A DNA stretch of 28,663 bases from an uncultured Clostridia bacterium (GTDB lineage: Bacteria > Bacillota > Clostridia > TANB77 > CAG-508), in assembly GCA_934149155.1 (NCBI GenBank), contig CAKPDZ010000014.1, positions 1 to 28,663 of the forward strand, read 5' to 3'. Numbering within the stretch: the stretch's first letter is position 1; the number at the start of each line of letters is the position of its first letter. A program made the translations under genes and the position numbers. Shown one piece after another: positions 14,954 through 22,530 of the stretch. A model generated the notes under the pieces. It was not told the origin of the DNA and made no database searches. It was given only the letters and a program-made list of their open reading frames with translations.

Positions 14954-15454
14954 GTGAAAAAACAAATTTTAAAAATTGTAATATTAACAATCACATTGAT
15001 TTTAGTAGAATCTACATCATATGCAAAATATATGACAAGTGAAATAATAAAAGGAAAACAAGAAATAATAAAACCAATTTTTAATGTGAAAGAAGGGATA
15101 CCCATAAAAATAGATAATAAAAATAAAATAAACTGTTACGAATTTGTTATTGACAATTTTAACGAAGATAAAGTAAGTGAAATAGGATTTTTATATACAA
15201 TAGAAATTATTTCAAATATAGATTTAGAATCAAATTTTAATTTAAAATTGTATAATGAAGAAGGGGAAATACAACTATCAGATTTGAGAACTCCAAAAAT
15301 ATCAATCAAGGGAAATGAAAAAATAGAACAAAAATATAAAATTTATATAGAACGTAATGAAAGTGAAGAGGAAGAAGATTACACTGAGAGAGAATTTGAA
15401 ACTATATCAGGAACAATACAAATTAGAGTTAGTGCAGAACAGGAAAAAATATAA
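14954..15454 (+). CDS. Small exported protein, distant TasA/camelysin-like
   Basis: 166 aa from the GTG at 14954, which follows AGGAGG at 5-7 nt; an ATG at 14918 in the same frame has no ribosome site. A hydrophobic leader (about 4-20) ends in 'STSYAKYMTSE', sharing the Tyr-Ala-Lys/Arg-Tyr step with the proteins on either side. The mature part is beta-type ('CYEFVIDNFNEDKVSEIGFLYTIEI') with an acidic patch (SEEEED) near the C terminus. Function unknown; probably a second subunit or chaperone-like partner of the TasA-like protein. Its stop overlaps the next start (TAATG). Confidence 0.7.
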   Translation: MKKQILKIVILTITLILVESTSYAKYMTSEIIKGKQEIIKPIFNVKEGIPIKIDNKNKINCYEFVIDNFNEDKVSEIGFLYTIEIISNIDLESNFNLKLYNEEGEIQLSDLRTPKISIKGNEKIEQKYKIYIERNESEEEEDYTEREFETISGTIQIRVSAEQEKI

Positions 15455-15597
15455 TGTTAAAAAATAAAATTATAAAATCAATTATTTTTACTTTAATTTG
15501 TTCTTATGTAATAGTTACCAGTTTATATACTGTCACTTATGCCAAATATTCATTTAATTATGCTATAGACGCTGCAGAAATAGAAATTATTGTATAA
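15454..15597 (+). CDS. 47-aa mini camelysin-like protein
   Basis: A short ORF whose ATG overlaps the preceding stop as TAATG, indicating translational coupling. It encodes a basic N terminus (MLKNKIIK), a hydrophobic segment (about 9-28) and then 'TVTYAKYSFNYAIDAAEIEIIV'. This repeats the leader layout and the Tyr-Ala-Lys-Tyr step of the two genes before it, but stops right after. It is either a genuine small secreted peptide or a remnant of a third paralogue cut short by an early stop. Confidence 0.55.
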   Translation: MLKNKIIKSIIFTLICSYVIVTSLYTVTYAKYSFNYAIDAAEIEIIV

Positions 15598-15659
15598 AGT
15601 TTTTAAAGATGGAAAAAATTATAATAGTATAATATTAATCTTTTCAAAGGAGTGATATA

Positions 15660-16007
15660 GTGGAGTCAAGTGATATGAAAAATATGGTAGTTCTAAAAAA
15701 TCTTCCATCAAATATGGTTGAAGAGGCTATAATAATTTTTAAAGAAAATCAACGAATTAAAGAGAGAGAACTAGTAGAAAAGAGTGGCTCAAAAAATGTA
15801 ATAGAGGTTCAACACAAAAACAAGGATGCTATTTTAAAAGAAGCGGAAATGCTTATAACAGATTACATGAATAAAATAGAAGAAAAAAAGCAAATGTCTA
15901 GAAATAATCAAAACAAGATATTATTTAAATATAAAATACTTAAATTATATAGTATAACTTCAACAATCCTTCTTATTATTAGTTTAATACTAAATTTCAT
16001 ACAATAA
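15660..16007 (+). CDS. Hypothetical tail-anchored protein, 115 aa
   Basis: I do not recognise the family. GTG start with AAAGGAG 8-9 nt upstream. It is charged and helical over residues 1-90 ('NLPSNMVEEAIIIFKENQRIKERELV', later a Lys/Glu-rich helix), then one membrane segment at the extreme C terminus (about 93-113), so a cytosolic body anchored by its tail. Two TATAAT hexamers (15620 and 15628) just upstream could be a promoter without a good -35. A strong terminator follows, so it may form its own unit between the surface operon and spoIVFA. Confidence 0.7.
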   Translation: MESSDMKNMVVLKNLPSNMVEEAIIIFKENQRIKERELVEKSGSKNVIEVQHKNKDAILKEAEMLITDYMNKIEEKKQMSRNNQNKILFKYKILKLYSITSTILLIISLILNFIQ

Positions 16008-16010
16008 CAT

Positions 16011-16067
16011 AAAACACTTTATAAATGCATAAACATTAGTAAATGCATTAGATAAAGTGTTTTTTTA
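16011..16067 (+). terminator. Intrinsic terminator after the 115-aa gene
   Basis: AAAACACTTTAT (16011-16022) pairs with ATAAAGTGTTTT (16052-16063). Each arm's inner side carries ATGCAT, able to pair again, and a T run follows. Confidence 0.85.
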
Positions 16068-16092
16068 TATTATAGGAAAGGATACGAGAGAT

Positions 16093-17106
16093 ATGGAGAG
16101 AGTAATGTCAGTTGAAGACAAAATAAGAAGAGCAGAAGAAATATATTATAAAAGAAGAATGGGAGAAAATGTTAATAAAAATACAAATATATGGAGAGGG
16201 AAAGATGCTCAAAGAGAAGTGACTAAAGATGGCTTGAGAACTGATTTGGGGTATGGAATACTAGAAAGGAAAAGTGAAAAAAATATAAAATTATTTAAAA
16301 AATTAATAAAGCAAATCGTTGCGTGCCTTATTATATATGGGATTTTTTACATAACTGTAAACAATAATTATGTTTTTTCAGAAGACTTTACTAATAAAGC
16401 TAAAGAAATATTAAACCAAGATATAGATTTTAAAAGCCTTTATACTACAGGAGTTAGTAAGTTAAAAGAATGGAGTGAACAACTTAATAAGAAAACAGAA
16501 GAGAATAATCCAATGAAAAATGATGATGAAAATGGTGTAAATGGAACAGAAGGCGGAGATGTTACTGAGAGTAATGATAATGAAGTGCAAAATAGTGAAG
16601 GAAACAATTCGGATGGTGCAATAGGAGGCAGTAGTGATGAAAATGCAGGAAATGAAGACAATAATCAAAATGAATTATCGCAAATGGAACAAGATTCAAA
16701 TTATATAAAAAATGCAGTAAACTTTATTAAGCCAATCAATGGAAAAATAACATCAGAATTCGGACAACGAAATCCAACAACAGCTACGGTACCCAAAAAT
16801 CATACAGGAACAGACATAGCTGCGGATACAGGAACTAAAATTATATCAGCAACAGAAGGGACAGTAATATTAGCATCATCTACAGGAGAATATGGAAAAC
16901 ATTTGAAAATAGAAACAAATGATAAAGATATAGTTGTGGTTTATGCACATTGCAATAATTTATATGTGAATGAGGGTGAAGTTGTAAAACAGGGACAAGA
17001 AATTGCAGAAGTTGGATCTACAGGAAATGCAACAGGTCCACATTTGCATTTTGAGATAAGATACCAAGATAGATATGTTAATCCACAATTAGTATTGGAA
17101 TTGTGA
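16093..17106 (+). CDS. spoIVFA: SpoIVFA-like M23/LytM-domain membrane protein
   Basis: 337 aa. In Bacillus, SpoIVFA scaffolds and inhibits the SpoIVFB protease in the outer forespore membrane during pro-sigma-K processing. Here: N-terminal Arg/Lys/Glu-rich cytosolic part (1-66), one membrane segment (about 69-89), a long Asn/Glu/Asp/Gly-rich linker (about 135-205) and a C-terminal LytM domain (about 212-337). The LytM metal and catalytic residues are all present: His237 and Asp241 in HTGTD, His286 in YAH, and HLH (317-319). Identification rests on topology and on spoIVFB being next. The ATG at 16093 is chosen (AGGAAAGG 10 nt before); 16105 is an alternative, and a GTG at 16057 lies inside the terminator. 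Confidence 0.8.
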   Translation: MERVMSVEDKIRRAEEIYYKRRMGENVNKNTNIWRGKDAQREVTKDGLRTDLGYGILERKSEKNIKLFKKLIKQIVACLIIYGIFYITVNNNYVFSEDFTNKAKEILNQDIDFKSLYTTGVSKLKEWSEQLNKKTEENNPMKNDDENGVNGTEGGDVTESNDNEVQNSEGNNSDGAIGGSSDENAGNEDNNQNELSQMEQDSNYIKNAVNFIKPINGKITSEFGQRNPTTATVPKNHTGTDIAADTGTKIISATEGTVILASSTGEYGKHLKIETNDKDIVVVYAHCNNLYVNEGEVVKQGQEIAEVGSTGNATGPHLHFEIRYQDRYVNPQLVLEL

Positions 17107-17114
17107 GAAAAAAT

Positions 17115-17187
17115 TGCACAGCAGAGAACCGGTCCCAAATGTGCAAAAATAGAAAATGCACAGCAGAGAACCGGTTCCAAATGTGCA
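17115..17187. repeat. Two copies of the 31-bp ACCGGT-core repeat between spoIVFA and spoIVFB
   Basis: Units at 17115-17145 and 17157-17187, 42 bp apart, each TGCACA...ACCGGT...TGTGCA and differing at one base (CCC versus TCC after the core). The second ends 4 bp before the spoIVFB ribosome site and includes an in-frame ATG at 17156. Confidence 0.92.
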
Positions 17188-17203
17188 AAAAGGAGTTGGA
17201 AGA

Positions 17204-17869
17204 TTGAAATTAAGAATTGATTTAAAAATTATTGCTGTTATACTTATATTTTTATTTACAGGACAACTTAAGGGATATTGCGTAATAATGTTTTTTTGTT
17301 TTTTACATGAACTTGGTCATATTATTGGTGCAAATTTTTTTAAAATGAAAGTTGAAAAAATAGAAATTTTACCATGTGGATTTTCTTCTACATTTTCAGT
17401 TAAATTAATTTTGAATTCTAAAAATTATGAATTAAAAAAGATACTAGTTGCATTGGGAGGTCCTATAGTTAGCCTGATGCTTGTAATATTATCACAGTAT
17501 GTCAAATTTTATGGAATAACACAGCAAGAAGCGATGTATTCAAATTTATTAATACTATTGTTTAATTTACTTCCATTATATCCTTTAGATGGAGGGAGAA
17601 TATTGAAAGGAATATTGAACATGAAATTAGGAAATATAAAAGCGGAATATATTGTTGATAAAATTTCATCAATAACTATAATTTTAGTAACTATTATAAG
17701 TAGTATTGCTGTATACTATTTTAAAAATGTTGCAATATTTTTAGTATGCATATTTTTATGGAATGTTATTTTGGGGGATGAATTTAAAAGAAATTTTGAA
17801 TTGAATTCAATTAAAAATAAAAAAGAAAGAAAAGCCTTGATATTTTATGGCGAAAATAGTAAAATATAA
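17204..17869 (+). CDS. spoIVFB: Stage IV sporulation protease SpoIVFB (M50 site-2 metalloprotease)
   Basis: Intramembrane zinc protease that cleaves pro-sigma-K in the mother cell. 221 aa. The HELGH zinc motif (35-39) lies in the second hydrophobic segment and the third ligand is in 'PLYPLDGGR' (Asp129); about six hydrophobic segments in total. The TTG at 17204 is chosen because GGAG lies 8 nt upstream; starting at the ATG at 17156 would add 16 residues encoded by the repeat. No CBS domain follows, consistent with a short SpoIVFB. It follows spoIVFA by about 100 bp on the same strand. Confidence 0.9.
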   Translation: MKLRIDLKIIAVILIFLFTGQLKGYCVIMFFCFLHELGHIIGANFFKMKVEKIEILPCGFSSTFSVKLILNSKNYELKKILVALGGPIVSLMLVILSQYVKFYGITQQEAMYSNLLILLFNLLPLYPLDGGRILKGILNMKLGNIKAEYIVDKISSITIILVTIISSIAVYYFKNVAIFLVCIFLWNVILGDEFKRNFELNSIKNKKERKALIFYGENSKI

Positions 17870-17910
17870 GTGAAAAAATCTACATAAATATAGAAAGGCG
17901 GGAGCAAAAA

Positions 17911-19230
17911 ATGGGAAAGCCAACAGTTGCAATCATAGGAAAACCAAATGTAGGAAAATCTACATTTTTTAATTACATAGTTGGGAGTAGAATATCAATA
18001 GTAGAAGATACTCCAGGAGTAACAAGAGATAGAGTATATGCAGAAACAAATTGGAGAGGAAGGAACTTTACAGTAGTAGATACTGCAGGAATTGAACCAG
18101 AATCAGAAGATATCATAATATCACAAATGCGAGAGCAAGCACAAATGGCAATAGAAATAGCAGATGTAATAATTTTTTTAACAGATGTAAAACAAGGAGT
18201 TACAGCAGCAGATCAAGAAATAGCATTAATGATAAAAAAATCAAAAAAACCAGTTGTATTAGTATGTAACAAAGCAGACAACATGAGCAGAGATAGAAAT
18301 GAAATTTATGAATTTTATAATTTAGGAATTGGGGAACCATATCCAATATCAGCTGCAAATGCTTTAGGAATCGGTGATGTTTTAGATGCAATATTCGAAA
18401 ATCTACCAGAGAAAAAAGCAGGAGAAGACGAAGATGACAGAATAAGAGTTGCAGTTATAGGAAAGCCAAATGTAGGAAAATCCTCATTAATCAATAAAAT
18501 ATTAGGACAAAATCGTACCATAGTAAGTTCAATTGCAGGAACTACAAGAGACGCGATAGACACAGAATACGAAAATCAATATGGAAAATATGTGTTAATA
18601 GATACAGCAGGAATAAGAAGAAAAAGTAAAGTAAAAGAATCAATAGAAAAATTCAGTATAATGAGAACTTTGTTAGCGATAGAAAGAGCAGATGTGTGTT
18701 TAATGATGATTGATGCAAATGAAGGAGTAACAGATCAAGATGCAAAAATTGCAGGAGAAGCACACGAAGCTGGAAAAGGAATAATAATTGTTGTAAACAA
18801 GTGGGACGAGTATGAAAAAGAAACAGGAACTTTAGAAAAATATAAAAAAGAAATTTACAACAAATTATCATATTTGTCATATGCACCAATAATTTTCATA
18901 TCAGCTAAAACAGGACAAAGAGTGGATAAGTTATTTAATATGATAAATAATGTTGCAGAACAAAATGCTATGAGGGTTTCAACATCAGTATTAAATCAAG
19001 TAATAAATGAAGCAATAGCAATTGTTCAACCACCATCAGATAAAGGAAGACGTTTGAAAATATTATATGGAACACAAGTTAGTACAAAGCCACCAACATT
19101 TGTTATTTTTGTAAATAGCAAGGATTTGTTCCATTTTTCATATGAAAGATATTTGGTAAATCAAATTAGAAAAGAATTTGGACTTGAAGGAACACCTATA
19201 AGGATGATTTGTAGGGAAAAGGCAGAGTAA
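17911..19230 (+). CDS. der: Ribosome biogenesis GTPase Der (EngA)
   Basis: Essential GTPase with two G domains in tandem, needed for 50S subunit maturation. 439 aa. G domain 1: GKPNVGKST (10-18), DTAG (57-60), NKAD (120-123). G domain 2: GKPNVGKSS (184-192), then 'LIDTAGIRRK' and NKWD. The C-terminal KH-like domain spans about 355-439 and ends 'EFGLEGTPIRMICREK', the usual Der ending. ATG follows AAAGGCGGG. A repeat block separates it from plsY. Confidence 0.98.
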   Translation: MGKPTVAIIGKPNVGKSTFFNYIVGSRISIVEDTPGVTRDRVYAETNWRGRNFTVVDTAGIEPESEDIIISQMREQAQMAIEIADVIIFLTDVKQGVTAADQEIALMIKKSKKPVVLVCNKADNMSRDRNEIYEFYNLGIGEPYPISAANALGIGDVLDAIFENLPEKKAGEDEDDRIRVAVIGKPNVGKSSLINKILGQNRTIVSSIAGTTRDAIDTEYENQYGKYVLIDTAGIRRKSKVKESIEKFSIMRTLLAIERADVCLMMIDANEGVTDQDAKIAGEAHEAGKGIIIVVNKWDEYEKETGTLEKYKKEIYNKLSYLSYAPIIFISAKTGQRVDKLFNMINNVAEQNAMRVSTSVLNQVINEAIAIVQPPSDKGRRLKILYGTQVSTKPPTFVIFVNSKDLFHFSYERYLVNQIRKEFGLEGTPIRMICREKAE

Positions 19231-19253
19231 GTGCACAAAAAAGTACCAGTCTT

Positions 19254-19317
19254 GTGAGCAAAACAGAACCGGTCCCAAATGCGCAGTGAGCAAAACAGAA
19301 CCGGTCCCAAATGCGCA
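19254..19317. repeat. Two tandem 32-bp variants of the ACCGGT-core repeat between der and plsY
   Basis: Identical units at 19254-19285 and 19286-19317, directly adjacent, each GTGAGCAAAACAGAACCGG followed by TCCCAAATGCGCA. The block is preceded by one AAAAAAGTACCAGTCTTG segment (from 19237). The same composite occurs upstream of dxs. Confidence 0.92.
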
Positions 19318-19340
19318 AAAAAAGAAAGGAGTAGATAAAA

Positions 19341-19970
19341 ATGGCAGCATATATAATAGTTGGAATAGTAGCTTATTTAATAGGAAGTATTAGTTTTTCA
19401 GTAATTTTTAGTAAAAAAATGGCAGGATTTGATGTAAGAGAAAAAGGAAGTGGAAATGCAGGTGCAACAAATATGCTAAGGTCTGTTGGAAAAAAAGCAG
19501 CAGCATTAACTCTTTTATGTGATGCATTAAAGGGTGTAGTAGCAATCATTTTTGCAATAATTGTTGGAGCAATTGCAAAAGAGTCAGATAAAGCTCTATT
19601 AGTACAGATTGCAGGAATCTTAGTTGTTGTAGGACATACATATCCAGTATTTTTTGGATTCAAAGGTGGAAAAGGTGTTGCAACAGCTTTAGGAGTATTG
19701 CTAATGACTAACTGGAAGATTGGATTAATTTGTTTAGTTTTTGCATTAGTTTTAATGGCATTAACAAGAATAGTATCAATGGGATCTGTTGGAGCAGCAG
19801 TGTTATTCCCAGTTTTAGTGTTATTTATTCACACAAATTATACAATTTCTGAAGGAAGTAGTTATCTAGTTTATAGTATAATTTTGGCATTGATAGTTGC
19901 ATTTAATCATAGAAGTAATATCAAAAGAATATTAAATGGAACTGAAAATAAACTAAGTTTTAAAAAATAA
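19341..19970 (+). CDS. plsY: Glycerol-3-phosphate acyltransferase PlsY
   Basis: Membrane enzyme that transfers an acyl group from acyl-phosphate to position 1 of glycerol-3-phosphate, the first step of phospholipid synthesis. 209 aa with about five membrane segments. Family motifs are intact: GSGNAGATN (36-44), 'GHTYPVFFGFKGGKGVAT' (about 104-121) and the C-terminal 'NHRSNIKRIL' region. ATG follows AAAGGAG. gpsA, which makes its substrate, is 49 bp downstream; the two form a natural pair. Confidence 0.97.
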   Translation: MAAYIIVGIVAYLIGSISFSVIFSKKMAGFDVREKGSGNAGATNMLRSVGKKAAALTLLCDALKGVVAIIFAIIVGAIAKESDKALLVQIAGILVVVGHTYPVFFGFKGGKGVATALGVLLMTNWKIGLICLVFALVLMALTRIVSMGSVGAAVLFPVLVLFIHTNYTISEGSSYLVYSIILALIVAFNHRSNIKRILNGTENKLSFKK

Positions 19971-20019
19971 AAATTGGCATTTTTGCCAGTAAAATTACAA
20001 AAAGATACGGAGGAAAAAC

Positions 20020-21006
20020 ATGAAAAATATAGCAATAATAGGAAGTGGAAGTTGGGGCGTTGCACTTGCAATCCATTTAGCAAAATTAGGAAACAATATA
20101 AAAATATGGTCATTTGCAGAGGAAGAAAGAGATTTAATAAATAAGGAAAAAAAGTGCAAGTTTTTACAAAATGTGGTAATTCCAGATGGAATAGAATGCA
20201 CAACATCTTTTAAAGAAGCAATTGAAGATTCAGACTTTATTGTACATGTTACACCATCAAAATTCACAAGAAACATAGTGAAACAGTATAAAGAATTTGT
20301 AACAAATCAACCAATAGTAATTTGCTCAAAAGGATTTGAAAAAGATACGATGATGACTCTAGATGAAGTTATTAAAGAAGAAATACCAAATGCAAAAATC
20401 GCAGTATTGTCAGGACCTAGTCATGCAGAAGAAGTATCGATTTCTGTGCCAACAGTATTAGTTGTTGCATCTAAATATGATGCTGTTTTAAAAATGGTTC
20501 AAGATACATTTATGTCAGACAGAATGAGAGTGTATACATCAAGGGATGTTAAAGGTGTTGAACTTGGAGGTGCATTAAAAAATATAATTGCATTTTGTGC
20601 CGGAGTTGCAGCAGGAATTGGATTAGGGGATAATACATTTGCAGCATTAATAACCAGAGGATTAGCTGAACTTTCAAGATTAGGTGTGGCACTAGGAGGT
20701 CAAAAAGAGACTTTATATGGATTAAGTGGACTTGGAGATTTGATTGTTACATGCTTAAGTGAACATAGTAGAAATAGAAAAGCAGGAAAATTGATTGGAC
20801 AAGGTAGAAGCTTAGAAGAAACTAAAAAAGAAGTTGGAATGACTATTGAAAGTATTGATAATATTGAAGTTGCACACGAACTTGGAAAATTGCATAATAT
20901 AGAAATGCCAATAGTTGAAGCTGTTTATGGAATTTTATATAAAGGTTTAAAACCAGAGGAAGCTGTAAATATGCTAATGAATAGAGCAAGAAAAAGCGAA
21001 AATTAG
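20020..21006 (+). CDS. gpsA: Glycerol-3-phosphate dehydrogenase [NAD(P)+]
   Basis: Reduces dihydroxyacetone phosphate to sn-glycerol 3-phosphate, supplying PlsY. 328 aa. N-terminal dinucleotide fold GSGSWGVA (7-14), 'KGFEKDTMMT', 'LSGPSHAEEV', the catalytic Lys in 'GGALKNIIAFCAGVAAGI', and 'GLGDLIVTC..EHSRNRKAG' are all standard GpsA features. ATG preceded by GGAGG. The sequence between plsY and gpsA holds a small TGGCA/TGCCA hairpin with no T tract, so the genes are probably co-transcribed. Confidence 0.98.
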   Translation: MKNIAIIGSGSWGVALAIHLAKLGNNIKIWSFAEEERDLINKEKKCKFLQNVVIPDGIECTTSFKEAIEDSDFIVHVTPSKFTRNIVKQYKEFVTNQPIVICSKGFEKDTMMTLDEVIKEEIPNAKIAVLSGPSHAEEVSISVPTVLVVASKYDAVLKMVQDTFMSDRMRVYTSRDVKGVELGGALKNIIAFCAGVAAGIGLGDNTFAALITRGLAELSRLGVALGGQKETLYGLSGLGDLIVTCLSEHSRNRKAGKLIGQGRSLEETKKEVGMTIESIDNIEVAHELGKLHNIEMPIVEAVYGILYKGLKPEEAVNMLMNRARKSEN

Positions 21007-21061
21007 TAAGTTAGATAAAATAATGCTATAAAAATTTTCAGAATATTTGAAGCTGTAAATA

Positions 21062-21070
21062 TGATATAAT
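21062..21070 (+). promoter_or_regulatory. Extended -10 promoter before the zinc-ribbon gene
   Basis: TGATATAAT, a TGn extended -10 with a perfect TATAAT (21065-21070), about 55 bp before the gene; no good -35, as is allowed for this class. Confidence 0.5.
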
Positions 21071-21126
21071 TCATGGAATAAAAAATCTATAATTGTTAAA
21101 AATATAAAATAGGAGGAATGAAAAAA

Positions 21127-21717
21127 ATGGGATTTTTTGATAATTTAGGTAAAAAAGCTAGTGCTGCATATGATGCAACAGCAGAAAAAACAAGCAAAAT
21201 TGCTAAAGAGGCAAAACTTAGAATGAAGATGAACGAGAATAAGTCAGAGATTAATAATATCTATAAAGAAATTGGAAAAAAAGTTTACGAAAAACATGTT
21301 ATAGACGAAAACATAAATATAAAAACCGAATTAGAAGAAGAATGTACAAAAATTGATGTGTTAACAGCAGAAATTGAAACATGTTTAAAGTCAATATTAG
21401 AATTAAAAGAGAAAAAACAATGTGAGCAATGTCATACAGAAATTGATTTAGATGCTACATTTTGTCCAAAATGTGGTGCAAAACAACCAGAAATTGAAGT
21501 AAAGGAAGCTGAAATTGTAGGAATGGAAAATGAGAACAATGATGTTGCCAATACAGATGAAAATGAGAGCAAGAATGACTTAAATAAATCTGATGAGATA
21601 GCAGATAACACAGATAACTCAGAAAATGGAGATAATTTGGAAGGAAATACTGTTGAAAAAGTTACAGAAGTAATGTCAGTAGAAACACAAGAAAATGCTA
21701 AAGAACAATCAAACTAA
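21127..21717 (+). CDS. Zinc-ribbon protein with helical N terminus and acidic tail
   Basis: 196 aa from the ATG at 21127 (AGGAGG 10 nt before); an in-frame ATG at 21118 is too close to the ribosome site. Residues 1-95 are a long, charged helix opening with 'MGFFDNLGKKASAAYDATAEKTSKIAKEAKL'-type sequence. Residues 99-116 form a zinc ribbon, Cys99-x2-Cys102 and Cys113-x2-Cys116. The last 75 residues are acidic and Asn-rich, without order. Proteins of this layout are common and unnamed in Clostridia; function unknown. No membrane segment. Confidence 0.8.
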   Translation: MGFFDNLGKKASAAYDATAEKTSKIAKEAKLRMKMNENKSEINNIYKEIGKKVYEKHVIDENINIKTELEEECTKIDVLTAEIETCLKSILELKEKKQCEQCHTEIDLDATFCPKCGAKQPEIEVKEAEIVGMENENNDVANTDENESKNDLNKSDEIADNTDNSENGDNLEGNTVEKVTEVMSVETQENAKEQSN

Positions 21718-21746
21718 ATTTGTAAAATTAGCAAAAGAGGTAGAAG

Positions 21747-22071
21747 ATGAATAAATATATATAAATTGGAATTGGAGTAATTATTCTAAAAGATAATAAA
21801 ATATTATTAGGCCATATTACAAAAAATAAAAAGGAAACAGGAGAAATTTATGAGACTGATTGTTGAATTATTTGGAGCTATTGATGATATTCAACCAGAT
21901 TGACATTATATATCAATGCATATCATTGCAAAAGATTATAGTGGAGAACTAAAAGTTATGGAACCTACAAAAGAGGAGGAATGGAAATAGTTTGATTTGA
22001 ATAAATTACCTGAAAAAATTTATTCACCATCACAAAAATTTATTAAAGAATATTTAAAAAGCCTTAACTAA
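21747..22071 (+). pseudogene. Decayed NUDIX hydrolase gene
   Basis: Fills most of the 366-bp gap between the zinc-ribbon gene and dtd. The first frame reads MNKYI-stop-IGIGVIILKDNKILLGH, then '..KETGEIYETDC'-stop, a typical NUDIX N terminus. The frame then resumes with 'ELFGAIDDIQPD'-stop-'HYISMHIIAKDYSGELKVMEPTKEEEWK'-stop-'FDLNKLPEKIYSPSQKFIKEYLKSLN', a typical NUDIX C terminus. The central NUDIX box (GX5EX7REUXEEXGU) is missing, apparently by deletion near 21865. Four in-frame stops of all three kinds and the lost catalytic box make it non-functional. A ribosome site (AGAGGTAG) remains. Confidence 0.82.
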
Positions 22072-22083
22072 GAGGAGGGAAAA

Positions 22084-22521
22084 ATGAAACTAGTAATACA
22101 AAAAGTAAAAAACGCAAGCGTGGAAGTGGAAAACAAAATTGTAGGAAAAATAGAAAAAGGTTTTTTAGTTTTAATAGGAATTAAAGTAGGAGACACGAAA
22201 GAACAAGCTGACTACTTAGTAAAAAAACTATGTAATTTAAGAGTATTCACAGATGAAAATGATAAAATGAATTTGTCACTAAAAGATGTGGGAGGCAAAT
22301 TATTAATTGTATCACAATTTACATTATATGCGAATTGTAATGATGGAAATAGACCAAGTTTTATAGAAGCTGCTAGACCTGAAGAAGCAAATCCATTATA
22401 TGAATACTTTTGTGACGAATGTGCCAAACGTGGCTTTGAAGTTCAAAAAGGAATTTTTGGCGCTGATATGAAGGTTCAGTTATTAAATGATGGACCTGTA
22501 ACAATTATAATAGAAAAATAA
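22084..22521 (+). CDS. dtd: D-aminoacyl-tRNA deacylase
   Basis: Hydrolyses D-amino acids (and Gly mischarged to tRNA-Ala) off tRNA as a proofreading step. 145 aa, family-typical. The two active-site motifs SQFT (77-80, in 'LLIVSQFTLYA') and GPVT (137-140) are intact. Opening 'MKLVIQKVKNASVEVE' is standard. ATG follows GAGGAGGG. Downstream is a block of the ACCGGT-core repeats in the orientation that would give hairpins followed by T runs. Confidence 0.97.
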   Translation: MKLVIQKVKNASVEVENKIVGKIEKGFLVLIGIKVGDTKEQADYLVKKLCNLRVFTDENDKMNLSLKDVGGKLLIVSQFTLYANCNDGNRPSFIEAARPEEANPLYEYFCDECAKRGFEVQKGIFGADMKVQLLNDGPVTIIIEK

Positions 22522-22530
22522 GGTACATTT

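Noticed and set aside
19975..19989. TGGCA/TGCCA hairpin between plsY and gpsA as a terminator
   Set aside because: Only five base pairs and no T run after it; the genes are metabolically paired and close.
21747..22071. Alternative genetic code (TGA as Trp), as two stops in the NUDIX frame fall where Trp or Arg would be expected
   Set aside because: TGG is used for Trp in intact genes, TGA serves as the normal stop of the sortase gene, the frame also has TAA and TAG stops, and the catalytic box is deleted. A pseudogene explains everything.
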